Source: Acholeplasmatales bacterium (GTDB taxonomy: Bacteria; Bacillota_I; Bacilli_A; Acholeplasmatales; Anaeroplasmataceae). Taken from it: a stretch of 64,000 bases of DNA. Position numbers and translations under genes: made by a program. Under the pieces are notes generated by a model. That model saw only the letters and a list, made by a program, of their open reading frames with translations, ran no database searches and was not told where the DNA came from. Numbering within the stretch: position 1 is the first letter of the stretch; every line of letters begins with the position of its first letter. Where the stretch lies: positions 39,060 through 103,059 of the forward strand of contig JAFXXC010000066.1 of assembly GCA_017542485.1 (NCBI GenBank), given 5' to 3'. Below, one piece after another: positions 34,256-43,391 of this stretch.

Positions 34256-35143
34256 ATGAAAGAATTGAAATTATTAACAGTTGAAGAAGAAAATGAATTA
34301 GCAGTAAAGGTTGAAGAAGGTCATATGGCCTTAGAAAGACTTAATAAGAAAGGTAGTAATTTATCAAGTGATGAAATTAACTACCTTAATGGTGTTTGCT
34401 TAGCAGGCACAAAAGCAAGAGATACATTGTTTTCAGCTAATACACGCCTTGTATATCATATGGTAAAAGAATATGAAGGAAAAGGCGTAGAAAAGGATGA
34501 CTTAATCCAAGCTGGACTAATGGGCCTTTTAAAGGGATGTGAAAACTTTAAAGCTAATTCAGGTGCTAAGTTTTCAACATATGCATCATATTGGATTATG
34601 GATTCATTAGGAAGATGCGTTACTGCAACAGGTAGAGCAATTAGACTTCCAAACCAAGTATGTCAAAGTATTAACAAATATAAGCGTACTTGTGCTAACT
34701 TAGAAGCTGAAAATGGTAATACACCTTCAGTTAAAGAGATAGCCAACAAAATGGGTATAAAGGAAGCTGAAGTTGTTAGATTAATTGAATTAAATCAAAA
34801 GATTAATTCACTTGATGTTACAGTAGATAGCGATGAAGAAACTACCTTTGGTGAACTTATGGCTGATAACACATCAGAAAGTCCATTAGAAAAAGCTATT
34901 AGAAAAAGACTAGGAGCTAAATTATACCCTGCTTTAAGAAGTGTATTAGATGATAGAGAGCTTTATGTTATTAGTCAATACTTTGGCCTTGACGATAAAG
35001 AGGGAAAGACTTATGAAGAAATTGGTAAAGATATTAAATTATCACGTGAAGGTACACGTCAACTTTTAAATAAGTCACTTGAGAAGCTTCGCCTAAGCAA
35101 GTATTCAAATGACTTAAAGTCACTATTATTATGCAATGAATAA
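34256..35143 (+). CDS. Sigma-70-like RNA polymerase sigma factor
   Basis: The 295-residue protein has sigma region 1.2 at the N-terminus (LLTVEEENELAVKV), region 2 (NTRLVYHMVKEYEGKGVEKDDLIQAGLMGLLKGCENF...FSTYASYWI, ~62-125), region 3 (TPSVKEIANKMGIKEAEVVRL) and region 4 with a helix-turn-helix (ELYVISQYFGLDD...TYEEIGKDIKLSREGTRQLLNKSLEKLR, ~235-282). It resembles a short primary-type sigma, but the -10 recognition part differs (MDSLGRCVTATGRAIRLP versus the usual RQAITRA...RTIRIP). It lies between a two-barrel polymerase homologue and a soluble FtsH-like protease. I infer that it directs either that polymerase or the host polymerase to a small regulon. Confidence 0.9.
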   Translation: MKELKLLTVEEENELAVKVEEGHMALERLNKKGSNLSSDEINYLNGVCLAGTKARDTLFSANTRLVYHMVKEYEGKGVEKDDLIQAGLMGLLKGCENFKANSGAKFSTYASYWIMDSLGRCVTATGRAIRLPNQVCQSINKYKRTCANLEAENGNTPSVKEIANKMGIKEAEVVRLIELNQKINSLDVTVDSDEETTFGELMADNTSESPLEKAIRKRLGAKLYPALRSVLDDRELYVISQYFGLDDKEGKTYEEIGKDIKLSREGTRQLLNKSLEKLRLSKYSNDLKSLLLCNE

Positions 35144-35145
35144 TT

Positions 35146-35164
35146 GGGGATTATCCCCTTTTAT
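35146..35164 (+). terminator. Intrinsic terminator after sigma gene
   Basis: GGGGA and TCCCC pair around TTA, followed by TTTTATT. Downstream (35256-35292) ATGATTGT and ACAATCAT form a wider inverted repeat in the leader of the protease gene. Confidence 0.7.
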
Positions 35165-35308
35165 TCATTTTAATAATTAATCAAATAATTATTAGCATTT
35201 TTATTAATCCATAACTATATTAATATTACTCATCTTTTTACCTATTGGTTATTTCATGATTGTTAATCAATATTTAAGGCACCCACAATCATTTATCGAG
35301 GTTATATT

Positions 35309-36556
35309 ATGGGAAATTTTGAAAATATAATTGGTTATGAACATATTAAAAATGAATTAGAAAGAATTATTGATTGTATCAATAATAAAGAAAAATATGA
35401 AAAATTAGGTGTCAAAGTACCTAAGAATTTATTGCTTTATGGTGAACCAGGCTTAGGTAAGACATTATTTGCTAAAGCATTTTTAAATGCATTAAATAGA
35501 AATAAATATATTATTAGAAAGAATAAGCCTGATGGAGACTTTGTTAATGATGTTAACAGAATTATTACTGATGCGATGAACAATACTCCATCAGTTGTAT
35601 TACTAGATGATTTAGATAAGTTTTCTAATAATGACGATGACCATAAGAATTCTGATGAATTTGTTGTTGTACAAACATTTATTGATGATTGTAAGGATAA
35701 AGATGTATTCTTTATCGCTACAGCAAATGATTTAAGAGATATGCCACAATCATTACTAAGAGCCGGAAGATTCAGTAATCAAATAGAATTTGAATGCCCA
35801 ACTATCAATGACGCAACTATTATAATTAAACACTATTTAAGCGATAAGAAGGTTTCAAATGATGTGGATTGTGAAGAAATTGCTAGAATTTTAGATGGTA
35901 GATCATGTGCTGTTTTAGAAAGTATTATGAATGAAGCTGGCCTTTTTGCTGGATATAACAATCATGAACTTATTACGATGGATGATATTATTAAAGCATT
36001 ATTAAGACTAATTTATGAAGCACCTGAAAATATGGATGCTAAAACGCCACTACAGCTTGAAACAGCATCATATCATGAAGCTGGGCATGCATTAGTATCA
36101 GAATTATTAGAGCCTGAATCAGTTAATTTAGTTACTATTGCTAATTATTTTGGCCATAAAGGTGGTGTAACATCACAAACAATAGATAAGGACTATTGGT
36201 GTGATTTTACTAAAATGGAAAATAGAGTAATAGTCTTACTTTCAGGTAAAGCAGCAACTGATATTATGTTTAATAGAGTAGATATTGGATGTGGAAGTGA
36301 CCTTGCCCGTGCCACTCGCATTATAGATAGATTCTATGAGGATTATGGTGTATGTGATTTACATTATACTTATCATGAATCAGGTAATGCAGTAAAAGAT
36401 AGTAAGGATAGCTGGATACATCAACGACTAGTTGATTATTATAATAAAGCTAAAGAACTGATTCACAATGATTTAGATTCATTAAAGAAAATTTCAGAAG
36501 AATTAAAAATAAGTAAGACTATAACAAGAAGTCAACTTAAGATATTATTAAATTAA
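35309..36556 (+). CDS. Soluble FtsH-like AAA+ zinc metalloprotease
   Basis: The 415-residue protein joins an AAA+ domain to an M41 peptidase. Walker A is GEPGLGKT (45-52); Walker B is VVLLDDLD with Asp101 where FtsH has Glu; ATANDLRDMP...LLRAGRF is the second region of homology with its arginine finger. The peptidase has HEAGH (256-260) and a third zinc ligand in SDLARATR (Asp331). Unlike normal FtsH (about 600-650 residues, two membrane helices) it has no membrane segment. FtsH degrades the heat-shock sigma factor in E. coli, so its place after a sigma gene suggests regulated proteolysis of that factor; this is inference. Confidence 0.9.
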   Translation: MGNFENIIGYEHIKNELERIIDCINNKEKYEKLGVKVPKNLLLYGEPGLGKTLFAKAFLNALNRNKYIIRKNKPDGDFVNDVNRIITDAMNNTPSVVLLDDLDKFSNNDDDHKNSDEFVVVQTFIDDCKDKDVFFIATANDLRDMPQSLLRAGRFSNQIEFECPTINDATIIIKHYLSDKKVSNDVDCEEIARILDGRSCAVLESIMNEAGLFAGYNNHELITMDDIIKALLRLIYEAPENMDAKTPLQLETASYHEAGHALVSELLEPESVNLVTIANYFGHKGGVTSQTIDKDYWCDFTKMENRVIVLLSGKAATDIMFNRVDIGCGSDLARATRIIDRFYEDYGVCDLHYTYHESGNAVKDSKDSWIHQRLVDYYNKAKELIHNDLDSLKKISEELKISKTITRSQLKILLN

Positions 36557-36562
36557 TAACTA

Positions 36563-36602
36563 AATTATATAAGCATTGCCTTATGGCAGTGCTTATATAA
36601 TT
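36563..36602. terminator. Long perfect hairpin after the protease gene
   Basis: AATTATATAAGCA-T-TGCC and GGCA-G-TGCTTATATAATT form an 18-bp stem (one U-G pair) with a TTAT loop. It lacks a T-run on the + strand but has AT-rich flanks on both sides, so it may end or stabilise transcripts. Confidence 0.55.
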
Positions 36603-36693
36603 AAAATATAGGGGATTTTTTTCAATTTTATAATGTATAATATAAGTAAATATATACTATAAACATAATAATAGGAGGAGAAAGAATAATGAA

Positions 36694-36869
36694 ATGGATA
36701 AAAAAGCTGCTAGAGAAGAAGAATTAGCCGAAGGAAGGGAACAAGGTATTAAAGAAGTATTAATCAAAGTATCATAGCTATGCATAAAAATGGGTTTTAG
36801 GTTTAAACAATAGTTAAGGCATTAAGTATAGATGAAGATTATATTAAAGAAGTTTTGAAGAATTCCTAA
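36694..36869 (+). pseudogene. Decayed C-terminal remnant of an Rpn-family nuclease/transposase
   Basis: The frame from ATG 36694 reads MDKKAAREEELAEGREQGIK and stops at TAG about 36777. After a frameshift the text continues IIAMHKNGF, two stops, then TIVKALSIDEDYIKEVLKNS ending at 36869. This is the usual tail of Rpn-type PD-(D/E)XK proteins (Glu/Gly/Gln-rich helix, then a small C-terminal helix pair). The catalytic N-terminal part is missing. An intact member begins at 63838. AGGAGG still precedes the fragment. Confidence 0.65.
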
Positions 36870-36886
36870 GGGAATTTTTCTTTTTT
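36861..36886 (+). terminator. Intrinsic terminator of the Rpn remnant
   Basis: AATTCC and GGAATT pair around TAAG, followed by TTTCTTTTTTT. Confidence 0.75.
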
Positions 36887-37196
36887 TCTTGCGAAATAAA
36901 AAATACATTCTATATTATTATTGTAATAGTCAAAAGTAAGTGTCACAACATTGTTTTACCTCTGTTTTTTAGTTCCTCCTTTCTCTAATATATAAATATA
37001 ATGTGGCACTTATATATAGACTAGATTATGAATTAATCTCTTAATATCCTTTTTGATATTTAGAGATTTTTATATAATGAATAATAAGAGATAACTTTTT
37101 GTTATCTTTTTTTCATTATTAGAATTATATTCTAATGTATGTTGAAATTGCTTGAAAAATTTGACTAATTATAATATTATATGCTATGAAGTGGTG
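36887..37196. other. Gene-free debris region before queH
   Basis: No coding frame is supported. TAAGTGTCACAACATT (36937-36952) and AATGTGGCACTTA (37000-37012) are an imperfect inverted pair. Two hairpins follow with no gene before them: AATCTCT-AATATC / GATAT-AGAGATT (37035-37072) and AGATAAC / GTTATCT with TTTTTT (37089-37112). GAAAGGAGGAACT lies on the minus strand (about 36971-36985) without a start codon in range. TATAAT at 37170-37175 with TTGCTT (37148-37153) is the likely queH promoter. Confidence 0.5.
37089..37112 (+). terminator. Intrinsic terminator with no upstream gene
   Basis: AGATAAC and GTTATCT pair around TTTTT, followed by TTTTTTC. The gene it once served seems to be lost. 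Confidence 0.7.
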
Positions 37197-37826
37197 ATGG
37201 TTGTGATTGAAAGCTATAATGATTTTTTAAAATTTTTAGATAAGCTTGAATATAAGCCTAAGCTTTTATTACATGCATGTTGTGCACCTTGCTCAAGCCA
37301 CACTATTTTATTATTAAAGAATTATTTTGATATTAGTATTTTTTATTCTAATGATAATATTTATCCTTATAGTGAATATGAATTAAGATTAAATGAGATT
37401 ATTAATTTTTGTAATATTTTTGGTATTAATGTTATTTATGATGATTATAATGATGAAGATTATTATAATGCTATTAAGGGATTAGAAAATTTAGGAGAGA
37501 AGAGTAAAAGATGCTATAAATGTTATGAACTTAGACTTAATAAGTGTGCAATTAAGTGTAAGGAATTAGGGTTTGATTATTTTTCTACCACATTATCTAT
37601 TTCTCCTTATAAGGTAGAAAGATGGATTAATGAGATAGGTTATAGATTAGAAGAACAATATGGTGTTAAGTATTTATATTCTAATTTTAAAAAGGGTGAT
37701 GGATATAAGCATTCAATAGAATTGTCTAAAGAATATGGTTTATATAGGCAGGATTATTGTGGATGTAAATATTCGTTAGAAGAGAGGAATTGTCATGACA
37801 GAGCTAAAGAAGAAAACCAAGGTTAG
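37197..37826 (+). CDS. queH: Epoxyqueuosine reductase QueH
   Basis: The 209-residue protein has the QueH (DUF208) cysteine motifs: LLHACCAPCSSH near the N-terminus, KRCYKCYELRL in the middle and DYCGCKYSL near the end. These bind an iron-sulfur centre and act in the last step of queuosine formation, reducing epoxyqueuosine in tRNA. The length is normal. Start is ATG 37197 or GTG 37203; GTGGTG just upstream suits GTG 37203 slightly better, and a TTG at 37152 is rejected because it overlaps the promoter. Its end overlaps the next gene by 32 bases. No other queuosine gene is in the window. Confidence 0.92.
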   Translation: MVVIESYNDFLKFLDKLEYKPKLLLHACCAPCSSHTILLLKNYFDISIFYSNDNIYPYSEYELRLNEIINFCNIFGINVIYDDYNDEDYYNAIKGLENLGEKSKRCYKCYELRLNKCAIKCKELGFDYFSTTLSISPYKVERWINEIGYRLEEQYGVKYLYSNFKKGDGYKHSIELSKEYGLYRQDYCGCKYSLEERNCHDRAKEENQG

Positions 37827-38922
37827 AAGGTTAGATTTAGATAAGAATAGAAGATTAATATTTGTAAGTGATATCCATGGAGATGTGGATACTTTTAAGC
37901 TTGGTTTAGAAAATATTGGTTTTAATGATAATGATTATTTGTTTATTATTGGTGATATTACTGAAAAAGGTGATTTTGGTAAAAATTTAGAATGCTTTAG
38001 ATATGTTATGGAATTATCAAAGCGTGATAATGTTTATCCTATGGCTGGAAATTGTGATGAGGTTTTAAGATTTATTTTGCCGCCTGAACAAAAGGATAAT
38101 TTCTTATTTTATACTGTAGTTAGGGAACATTCTATTTTAAATGATATTGCTTATGAAATGGGATATAAGCTATCTATGAATATGGATGTTAAGGAATTTG
38201 TTGATTTGGTTCATGAAAGATATAAGGATTTATATGATTTTATGGAGTCACTTGACGATATTATTGTTATTAATGATGAATTAGTATTGGTTCATGCAGG
38301 ATTAGATGATTTAAATAATATACCTGAATATGCATTACCTATTTTAAAATATGATAATTTTTATGGTAGAAGTGATGGGGTTGAGAAATTAACTATTGTA
38401 GGACATTATCCTACAAGAAATTATAGACATGATATTTCATGTTGTAATCCAATTTTTGATTTTAAGAAGAAGATTATATCTATAGATGGTGGTAATCATA
38501 TTGTTAAGGGTGGACAAATTAATTTTGTATGTATTGATTCACTTAATAATATGAATTTTAGTTATGCTTATGAGGATCATTATCCTAAGCATATTATGAA
38601 ATGTGATTGTGATTATTCTACACCTTCTAAGCCAGTTAATATTACTTATGGTAATAATGAAATACAGATTTTATCTACAGATTTGGATTTTTATTATATT
38701 AAACATGTTAATAGTAATACATGTATGTGGGTTCATACATCTTTTGTATATCAGGATGATAAAACACATAAATATTATTGTTATGATGCATCTAACCAAT
38801 TTTTATCACTTAGGAAGGGTGATTTAGTTTCAATTGTTAAAAGAGGATTACCATATAGTGTTATTAAGAAGAATGGTTATATTGGATTAATTGAAACAAG
38901 GTATTTGGATTATGATAATTAA
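37795..38922 (+). CDS. Calcineurin-like metallophosphoesterase
   Basis: The 375-residue protein has the two-metal phosphoesterase motifs FVSDIHGDVDTF (~22), IIGDITEKG, AGNCDEV, LVHAGLDD, IVGHYPT and SIDGGN, in the order of PPP-type and ApaH-like enzymes. About 100 extra C-terminal residues are beta-rich and may be a binding domain. It should hydrolyse a phosphoester of protein, nucleotide or lipid; which is unknown. GAGAGG precedes the ATG. It overlaps queH and is in turn overlapped by the RluA gene. Confidence 0.88.
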   Translation: MTELKKKTKVRRLDLDKNRRLIFVSDIHGDVDTFKLGLENIGFNDNDYLFIIGDITEKGDFGKNLECFRYVMELSKRDNVYPMAGNCDEVLRFILPPEQKDNFLFYTVVREHSILNDIAYEMGYKLSMNMDVKEFVDLVHERYKDLYDFMESLDDIIVINDELVLVHAGLDDLNNIPEYALPILKYDNFYGRSDGVEKLTIVGHYPTRNYRHDISCCNPIFDFKKKIISIDGGNHIVKGGQINFVCIDSLNNMNFSYAYEDHYPKHIMKCDCDYSTPSKPVNITYGNNEIQILSTDLDFYYIKHVNSNTCMWVHTSFVYQDDKTHKYYCYDASNQFLSLRKGDLVSIVKRGLPYSVIKKNGYIGLIETRYLDYDN

Positions 38923-39760
38923 TTATCCAATTTATAATGATGGAAATTTATTGGATTTTTTAAAAAGTTTTCATCTTGGTAAGGCTAAAATATATAATTT
39001 ATTTTTAAATAAGAATGTATTATTAAATAATCATGTCGCGAAACAAACAGATTTTATTAAATGTAACGATATTGTTTCTATTATTTATGATGAAGAAATT
39101 GATTATAAATTAGGTAGTGGTTTAGTTGATGTTTTGTATGAAGATGAATATTTTTTAATTGTGAATAAAAAAAGAGGAATTATTATCCATGATGGTAAGG
39201 ATAATGATATAGCATTATGTAATGATATTGCTAAATATTATTATGATAATGGTATATATTTAAGTGTTAAATTTCCTAATAGAATCGATAAAGATACTAG
39301 TGGTATTATGATATTTTGTAAAGATATGTTAACACTGACTTATATGAATTATTTAATTGAAAACCATGATATTGTTAAAGAATATTTGGCTATTTGTGGT
39401 GGAAAGTTGAAAAATAAAAGTGGGAAAATTACATATCGTATTGGACGAGATAGGCATGTGGATAAGATGAGAGTTTCATCTACAGGCTTAGATGCATTAA
39501 CAGAATATAAGGTATTAAAGGAATGTAATGATTATTCACTAGTTAGATGTAGGATAAAAACAGGAAGAACACATCAGATTAGGGTACATATGTCTTATAT
39601 TGGAAATCCTATTTTAGGGGATACATTATATGGTGGTAGTACAAAATATGGTAATAATACGTTATTGCATTCTTATAGGGTAGAATTTATTCATCCTGTA
39701 ACATTGGAAAAAATAGAGGTTTTAGCACCTATTCCTCCTGATATGAAAGGATTTGAATAA
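38912..39760 (+). CDS. RluA-family pseudouridine synthase
   Basis: The 282-residue protein has an S4-like N-terminal RNA-binding segment (LLDFLKSFHLGKAKIYNLFLNKNVLLNN) and the RluA catalytic domain: DEYFLIVNKKRGIIIH, FPNRIDKDTSGIMIF with the catalytic Asp126, TGRTHQIRVHMSYIGNPILGDTLYGG and LLHSYRVEFIHP. It isomerises uridine to pseudouridine in rRNA or tRNA; the site (RluC, RluD type) is not evident. ATG 38912 overlaps the upstream stop. It ends one base before the ABC exporter gene. Confidence 0.92.
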   Translation: MIINYPIYNDGNLLDFLKSFHLGKAKIYNLFLNKNVLLNNHVAKQTDFIKCNDIVSIIYDEEIDYKLGSGLVDVLYEDEYFLIVNKKRGIIIHDGKDNDIALCNDIAKYYYDNGIYLSVKFPNRIDKDTSGIMIFCKDMLTLTYMNYLIENHDIVKEYLAICGGKLKNKSGKITYRIGRDRHVDKMRVSSTGLDALTEYKVLKECNDYSLVRCRIKTGRTHQIRVHMSYIGNPILGDTLYGGSTKYGNNTLLHSYRVEFIHPVTLEKIEVLAPIPPDMKGFE

Positions 39761-39761
39761 T

Positions 39762-41540
39762 GTGATTACTGGAAAGTATATCAATAAGTTTTATAAAAAG
39801 TATTTTTGGCATTTCTTTTTTGGAATTGCCTTTTTAGTCGTTATTGATATTTTTCAGTTATTTATTCCTGAGATAGTTGGAAAACTTATTGATGGTGTAA
39901 AGGATGCAAGTATTTTTAATAATGTTCATTTAATTACTAGGTATTTTATTGAATTATTAGCTATAGCTTTAATTATGTTAGTTGGAAGATTTGCTTGGCG
40001 TTATTTGTTTTATGGGGCTGCTACTAGAGTAGAGACTGATTTAAGAATGGATCTATTTCAAAAATCATTAAAGCTATCTAATCAATTTTATAAAGAACAT
40101 AAGATTGGTGGAATAATGGCATTATTTACTAATGATTTAGAGGTTATTAAGGATGTTTTTGGAGATGGCTTTTTATTTTTAGTAGATGCTATATTTTTAG
40201 GAGTATTGTCTTTTGTTAAGATGATAATGGTTAACTGGATATTGGCTATTATTTCATTGATTCCTTTAACAATAATGATGATTTGTGCTTTGATATTATC
40301 AAAATTATTAGAAAATAGGTTTAAAGAAAAACAAGAAGCATATGATTCATTAAGTGATTTTACTGAAGAGAATTTTACTGGTATTCATGTGATTAAGGCT
40401 TTTGTTAAGGAAGTAGTAGAGGTAAATGAATTTAAGAAAGTAAATCAAAATAATTATAAAAAAGAAATAGCGCATATTAAGCTTGCCACAATGCTTGATA
40501 TATTGCTTGAAGGATTTATTATGTTGATACTCGCTACTATGATAGGTATTGGTGCTTATTTTGTAGTGAGTGAAAAAGAATATTTTGGTACTACATTTAC
40601 TATCGGTAGAATGTTTGAGTTTATTGGGTATTTTGATACGCTTATTTGGCCATTTTTCGCTATTGCGTTATTATTAAGGATGAGAGCTCAGGCTAAGGCA
40701 AGCTATAAGAGAATAGAAGAATTTTTGGATTCTAGGGTTGATATTGTTGATAACGATATTGATAATATTGATACTATTAGAGGTAAAATAGAATTTAAGA
40801 ATTTATCATTTAGGTATCCTGATAGTGATATTAATACTCTTAATAATATATCTTTTGTGATTAATCCTGGTGAGTCTGTTGGTATTGTTGGTAAAACTGG
40901 TAGTGGTAAGACTACATTAGTTGATTTGTTGTTAAGGATTTATAATATTAATGAAAATGAATTGTTAATTGATGATAAGGATATTATGCATTTACCTTTT
41001 AAGATGGTTAGAGATAATATAGGTTATGTTATACAGGATAATTTTATTTTTAGTGATACGATTGAAAAGAATATAGCTTTTGCGTATGATGAAGTAGATT
41101 TTAGTAAGGTTGAGGCTGCCTCTAAGATGGCAGATTTAGATACTAATATTAAAGGCTTTGCAAATACGTATCAGACTATATTAGGAGAGCGTGGAGTAAC
41201 ATTATCAGGTGGTCAAAGACAAAGGCTTTCTATTGCGAGAGCTCTTTTAAAGGATCCTAAAATATTGATACTTGATGATTCAATGAGTGCGGTTGATACA
41301 AAAACAGAAGCTGACATTTTAAATAATTTAAAAAGTATTAGAAGTGGTAAGACTACAATTATGATTGCTCATAGAATATCTACTGTATGTAATCTTGATA
41401 AGATTATTGTAATGGATAATGAAATGATTTCTGGTATTGGTACTCATGAGGAATTGTTAAAGAATAATAGTATTTATCAAGAATTACATCATCTTCAAAA
41501 ACTCGAAAGTGATATAAATGGAGGTGATATAAGTGAATAA
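39762..41540 (+). CDS. Heterodimeric ABC exporter subunit with degenerate catalytic site
   Basis: The 592-residue half-transporter has six membrane helices (residues 1-310) and a nucleotide-binding domain with Walker A VGKTGSGKTT, Q-loop YVIQDNF, signature LSGGQRQRLS, Walker B ILILDDSMSAVD and H-loop IAHRIST. The Asp after Walker B stands where the catalytic Glu is usual, as in BmrC-type subunits. With the next protein it should form an asymmetric multidrug or lipid exporter. GTG 39762 suits AAAGGA upstream; TTG 39753 is too close. It overlaps the next gene by 8 bases. Confidence 0.93.
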   Translation: MITGKYINKFYKKYFWHFFFGIAFLVVIDIFQLFIPEIVGKLIDGVKDASIFNNVHLITRYFIELLAIALIMLVGRFAWRYLFYGAATRVETDLRMDLFQKSLKLSNQFYKEHKIGGIMALFTNDLEVIKDVFGDGFLFLVDAIFLGVLSFVKMIMVNWILAIISLIPLTIMMICALILSKLLENRFKEKQEAYDSLSDFTEENFTGIHVIKAFVKEVVEVNEFKKVNQNNYKKEIAHIKLATMLDILLEGFIMLILATMIGIGAYFVVSEKEYFGTTFTIGRMFEFIGYFDTLIWPFFAIALLLRMRAQAKASYKRIEEFLDSRVDIVDNDIDNIDTIRGKIEFKNLSFRYPDSDINTLNNISFVINPGESVGIVGKTGSGKTTLVDLLLRIYNINENELLIDDKDIMHLPFKMVRDNIGYVIQDNFIFSDTIEKNIAFAYDEVDFSKVEAASKMADLDTNIKGFANTYQTILGERGVTLSGGQRQRLSIARALLKDPKILILDDSMSAVDTKTEADILNNLKSIRSGKTTIMIAHRISTVCNLDKIIVMDNEMISGIGTHEELLKNNSIYQELHHLQKLESDINGGDISE

Positions 41541-43389
41541 TTTTAATGATAATAATAAAATAAAGACATATTCTACTATGGTAGTTATTAAAAGATTGTT
41601 ATCATATATTAAGCCTTATAGAGTGATGTTTATCGTTGCGCTTATTATGATTTTATTTACTGTAGCCATGGAATTGATTCCTGCAGTTATTCAAGGTAGT
41701 GTAATAGGCATTTTATCATTAGATGTTTTTAGTGAAAATAATGATGCTAATTTAATGAATATTGCTAATTATTATATTAATAATTATGGTATTACATTAA
41801 AGGAATTTAAATTATATTCATCATTTATTATCATAGGTAGTTATATATTTGTTATTGTTTTGAATGGTTTTATTACTTATAAGGGAATAATGATATTACA
41901 AAGGATTGGACAAAGTATAGTTAGAAAATTAAGAGAAGAAGCTTTTGTTCATATTGAGTCGCTATCTATTTCCCAAATTAATAAAAATCCTATTGGTAAA
42001 TATGTTACTAGAGTAACAAGTGATATGAATAAGATTAATTTGTTATATAGTGATGTAATTGTTAAATTATTTAAAGCAATTATATCAATTATTGTTATAT
42101 CAATAGTTATGATATTTATATCACCAATATTATCTTTATATGTATTGCTTGTATCACCATTTTTAGTATTATTGTCATATTTTTTTAATAAGCTATCTAG
42201 AAAGAAATTTAGATTAGTTAGGGGATCTGTATCAAATATAAATGCATATTTAAATGAGAATTTAAGTGGTATGAAGGTTATACAGGTTTTTAATCAAGAA
42301 GAAAAGAAGGTTAAGGAATTTAATACTAAAAATAATGAATTAAAGAAGAATTATATTAGTCAAATATTGGTATTTAGTATTTTTAGACCACTTATTTATT
42401 TTTTATATTTGTTAACTAGAATAATTGTATTAATTAGAGGTATTTATTTAATAAAAGAAAATAGGTTATCAATTACTTCAACTGTTTCATTTTATAATTA
42501 TGTTTCTAGCTTATTTGATCCTATTCAGAAGCTTGCGGACTTATTTCAAACTATGCAAAATGGATTCGCATCTGCAGAAAGAATATTTGAATTGTTAGAT
42601 ACTAAAATAGAAATTGAGGATAGTAGTGATGCTATAGAGGTTGATAGATTTAAGGGAAAAATTGAATTTAGGAATGTATGGTTTGCATATATAGGTGATG
42701 AGTACATTTTAAAAAATGTTTCTTTTGTTATTAATCCAAATGAGGTTGTGGCATTTGTTGGGGCTACTGGAGCTGGAAAGAGTACAATTTTAAGCTTAAT
42801 TACTAGAAATTATGAAATTAATAGTGGAGAGATATTGATTGATGATATACCTATTAGGAAAATTAAAATTGAATGCTTAAGAAAGCATATTGGACAAATG
42901 TTACAGGATGTATTTTTGTTTTCTGGTACTATAAAGGATAATATTACATTAAGAGATGATAGTTTTAGTGATGAAGAAATTAGTGAAGCTACTAAGTATG
43001 TTAATTGCGATAGATTAATTGATAGACTTGATGGTAAATTAGATTATATGGTGTTAGAGCGTGGTAGTAATTTTTCAGCTGGTGAAAGACAATTAATATC
43101 ATTTGCTAGAACAATTATTACTAAGCCTAATATATTAATATTAGATGAAGCAACTGCAAATATTGATACGGAAACTGAAGTATTGATTCAGGATTCATTA
43201 AATAAGATGATGAGTGTTGGTACTATGCTTATTGTTGCCCATAGATTATCTACTATTCAGCACGCTGATAATATTATTGTTTTAAATAAGGGTGAAATTG
43301 TAGAAAGTGGTAATCATCAGGAGCTTTTAAAGCGTCATGGTATTTATTATAATTTATATGAATTACAATATAAGCATATGGAGAAATAG
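41533..43389 (+). CDS. Heterodimeric ABC exporter subunit, catalytic partner
   Basis: The 618-residue half-transporter has a longer N-terminal part with an extra loop after helix 1, six helices, and a nucleotide-binding domain with Walker A VGATGAGKST, signature FSAGERQLIS (not the usual LSGGQ), Walker B ILILDEATANID with the catalytic Glu, and H-loop VAHRLST. Its odd signature faces the degenerate site of the partner, so one ATP site is active and one is not. GTG 41533 is preceded by a full GGAGGTGAT. Substrate unknown. Confidence 0.93.
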   Translation: MNNFNDNNKIKTYSTMVVIKRLLSYIKPYRVMFIVALIMILFTVAMELIPAVIQGSVIGILSLDVFSENNDANLMNIANYYINNYGITLKEFKLYSSFIIIGSYIFVIVLNGFITYKGIMILQRIGQSIVRKLREEAFVHIESLSISQINKNPIGKYVTRVTSDMNKINLLYSDVIVKLFKAIISIIVISIVMIFISPILSLYVLLVSPFLVLLSYFFNKLSRKKFRLVRGSVSNINAYLNENLSGMKVIQVFNQEEKKVKEFNTKNNELKKNYISQILVFSIFRPLIYFLYLLTRIIVLIRGIYLIKENRLSITSTVSFYNYVSSLFDPIQKLADLFQTMQNGFASAERIFELLDTKIEIEDSSDAIEVDRFKGKIEFRNVWFAYIGDEYILKNVSFVINPNEVVAFVGATGAGKSTILSLITRNYEINSGEILIDDIPIRKIKIECLRKHIGQMLQDVFLFSGTIKDNITLRDDSFSDEEISEATKYVNCDRLIDRLDGKLDYMVLERGSNFSAGERQLISFARTIITKPNILILDEATANIDTETEVLIQDSLNKMMSVGTMLIVAHRLSTIQHADNIIVLNKGEIVESGNHQELLKRHGIYYNLYELQYKHMEK

Positions 43390-43391
43390 TT

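Noticed and set aside
36960..36995. Minus-strand ribosome-site-like GAAAGGAGGAACT
   Set aside because: No start codon at a usable distance and no open frame follows; likely a remnant.
37113..37196. preQ1 riboswitch before queH
   Set aside because: The leader after the -10 box is only about 20 bases, too short for the aptamer.
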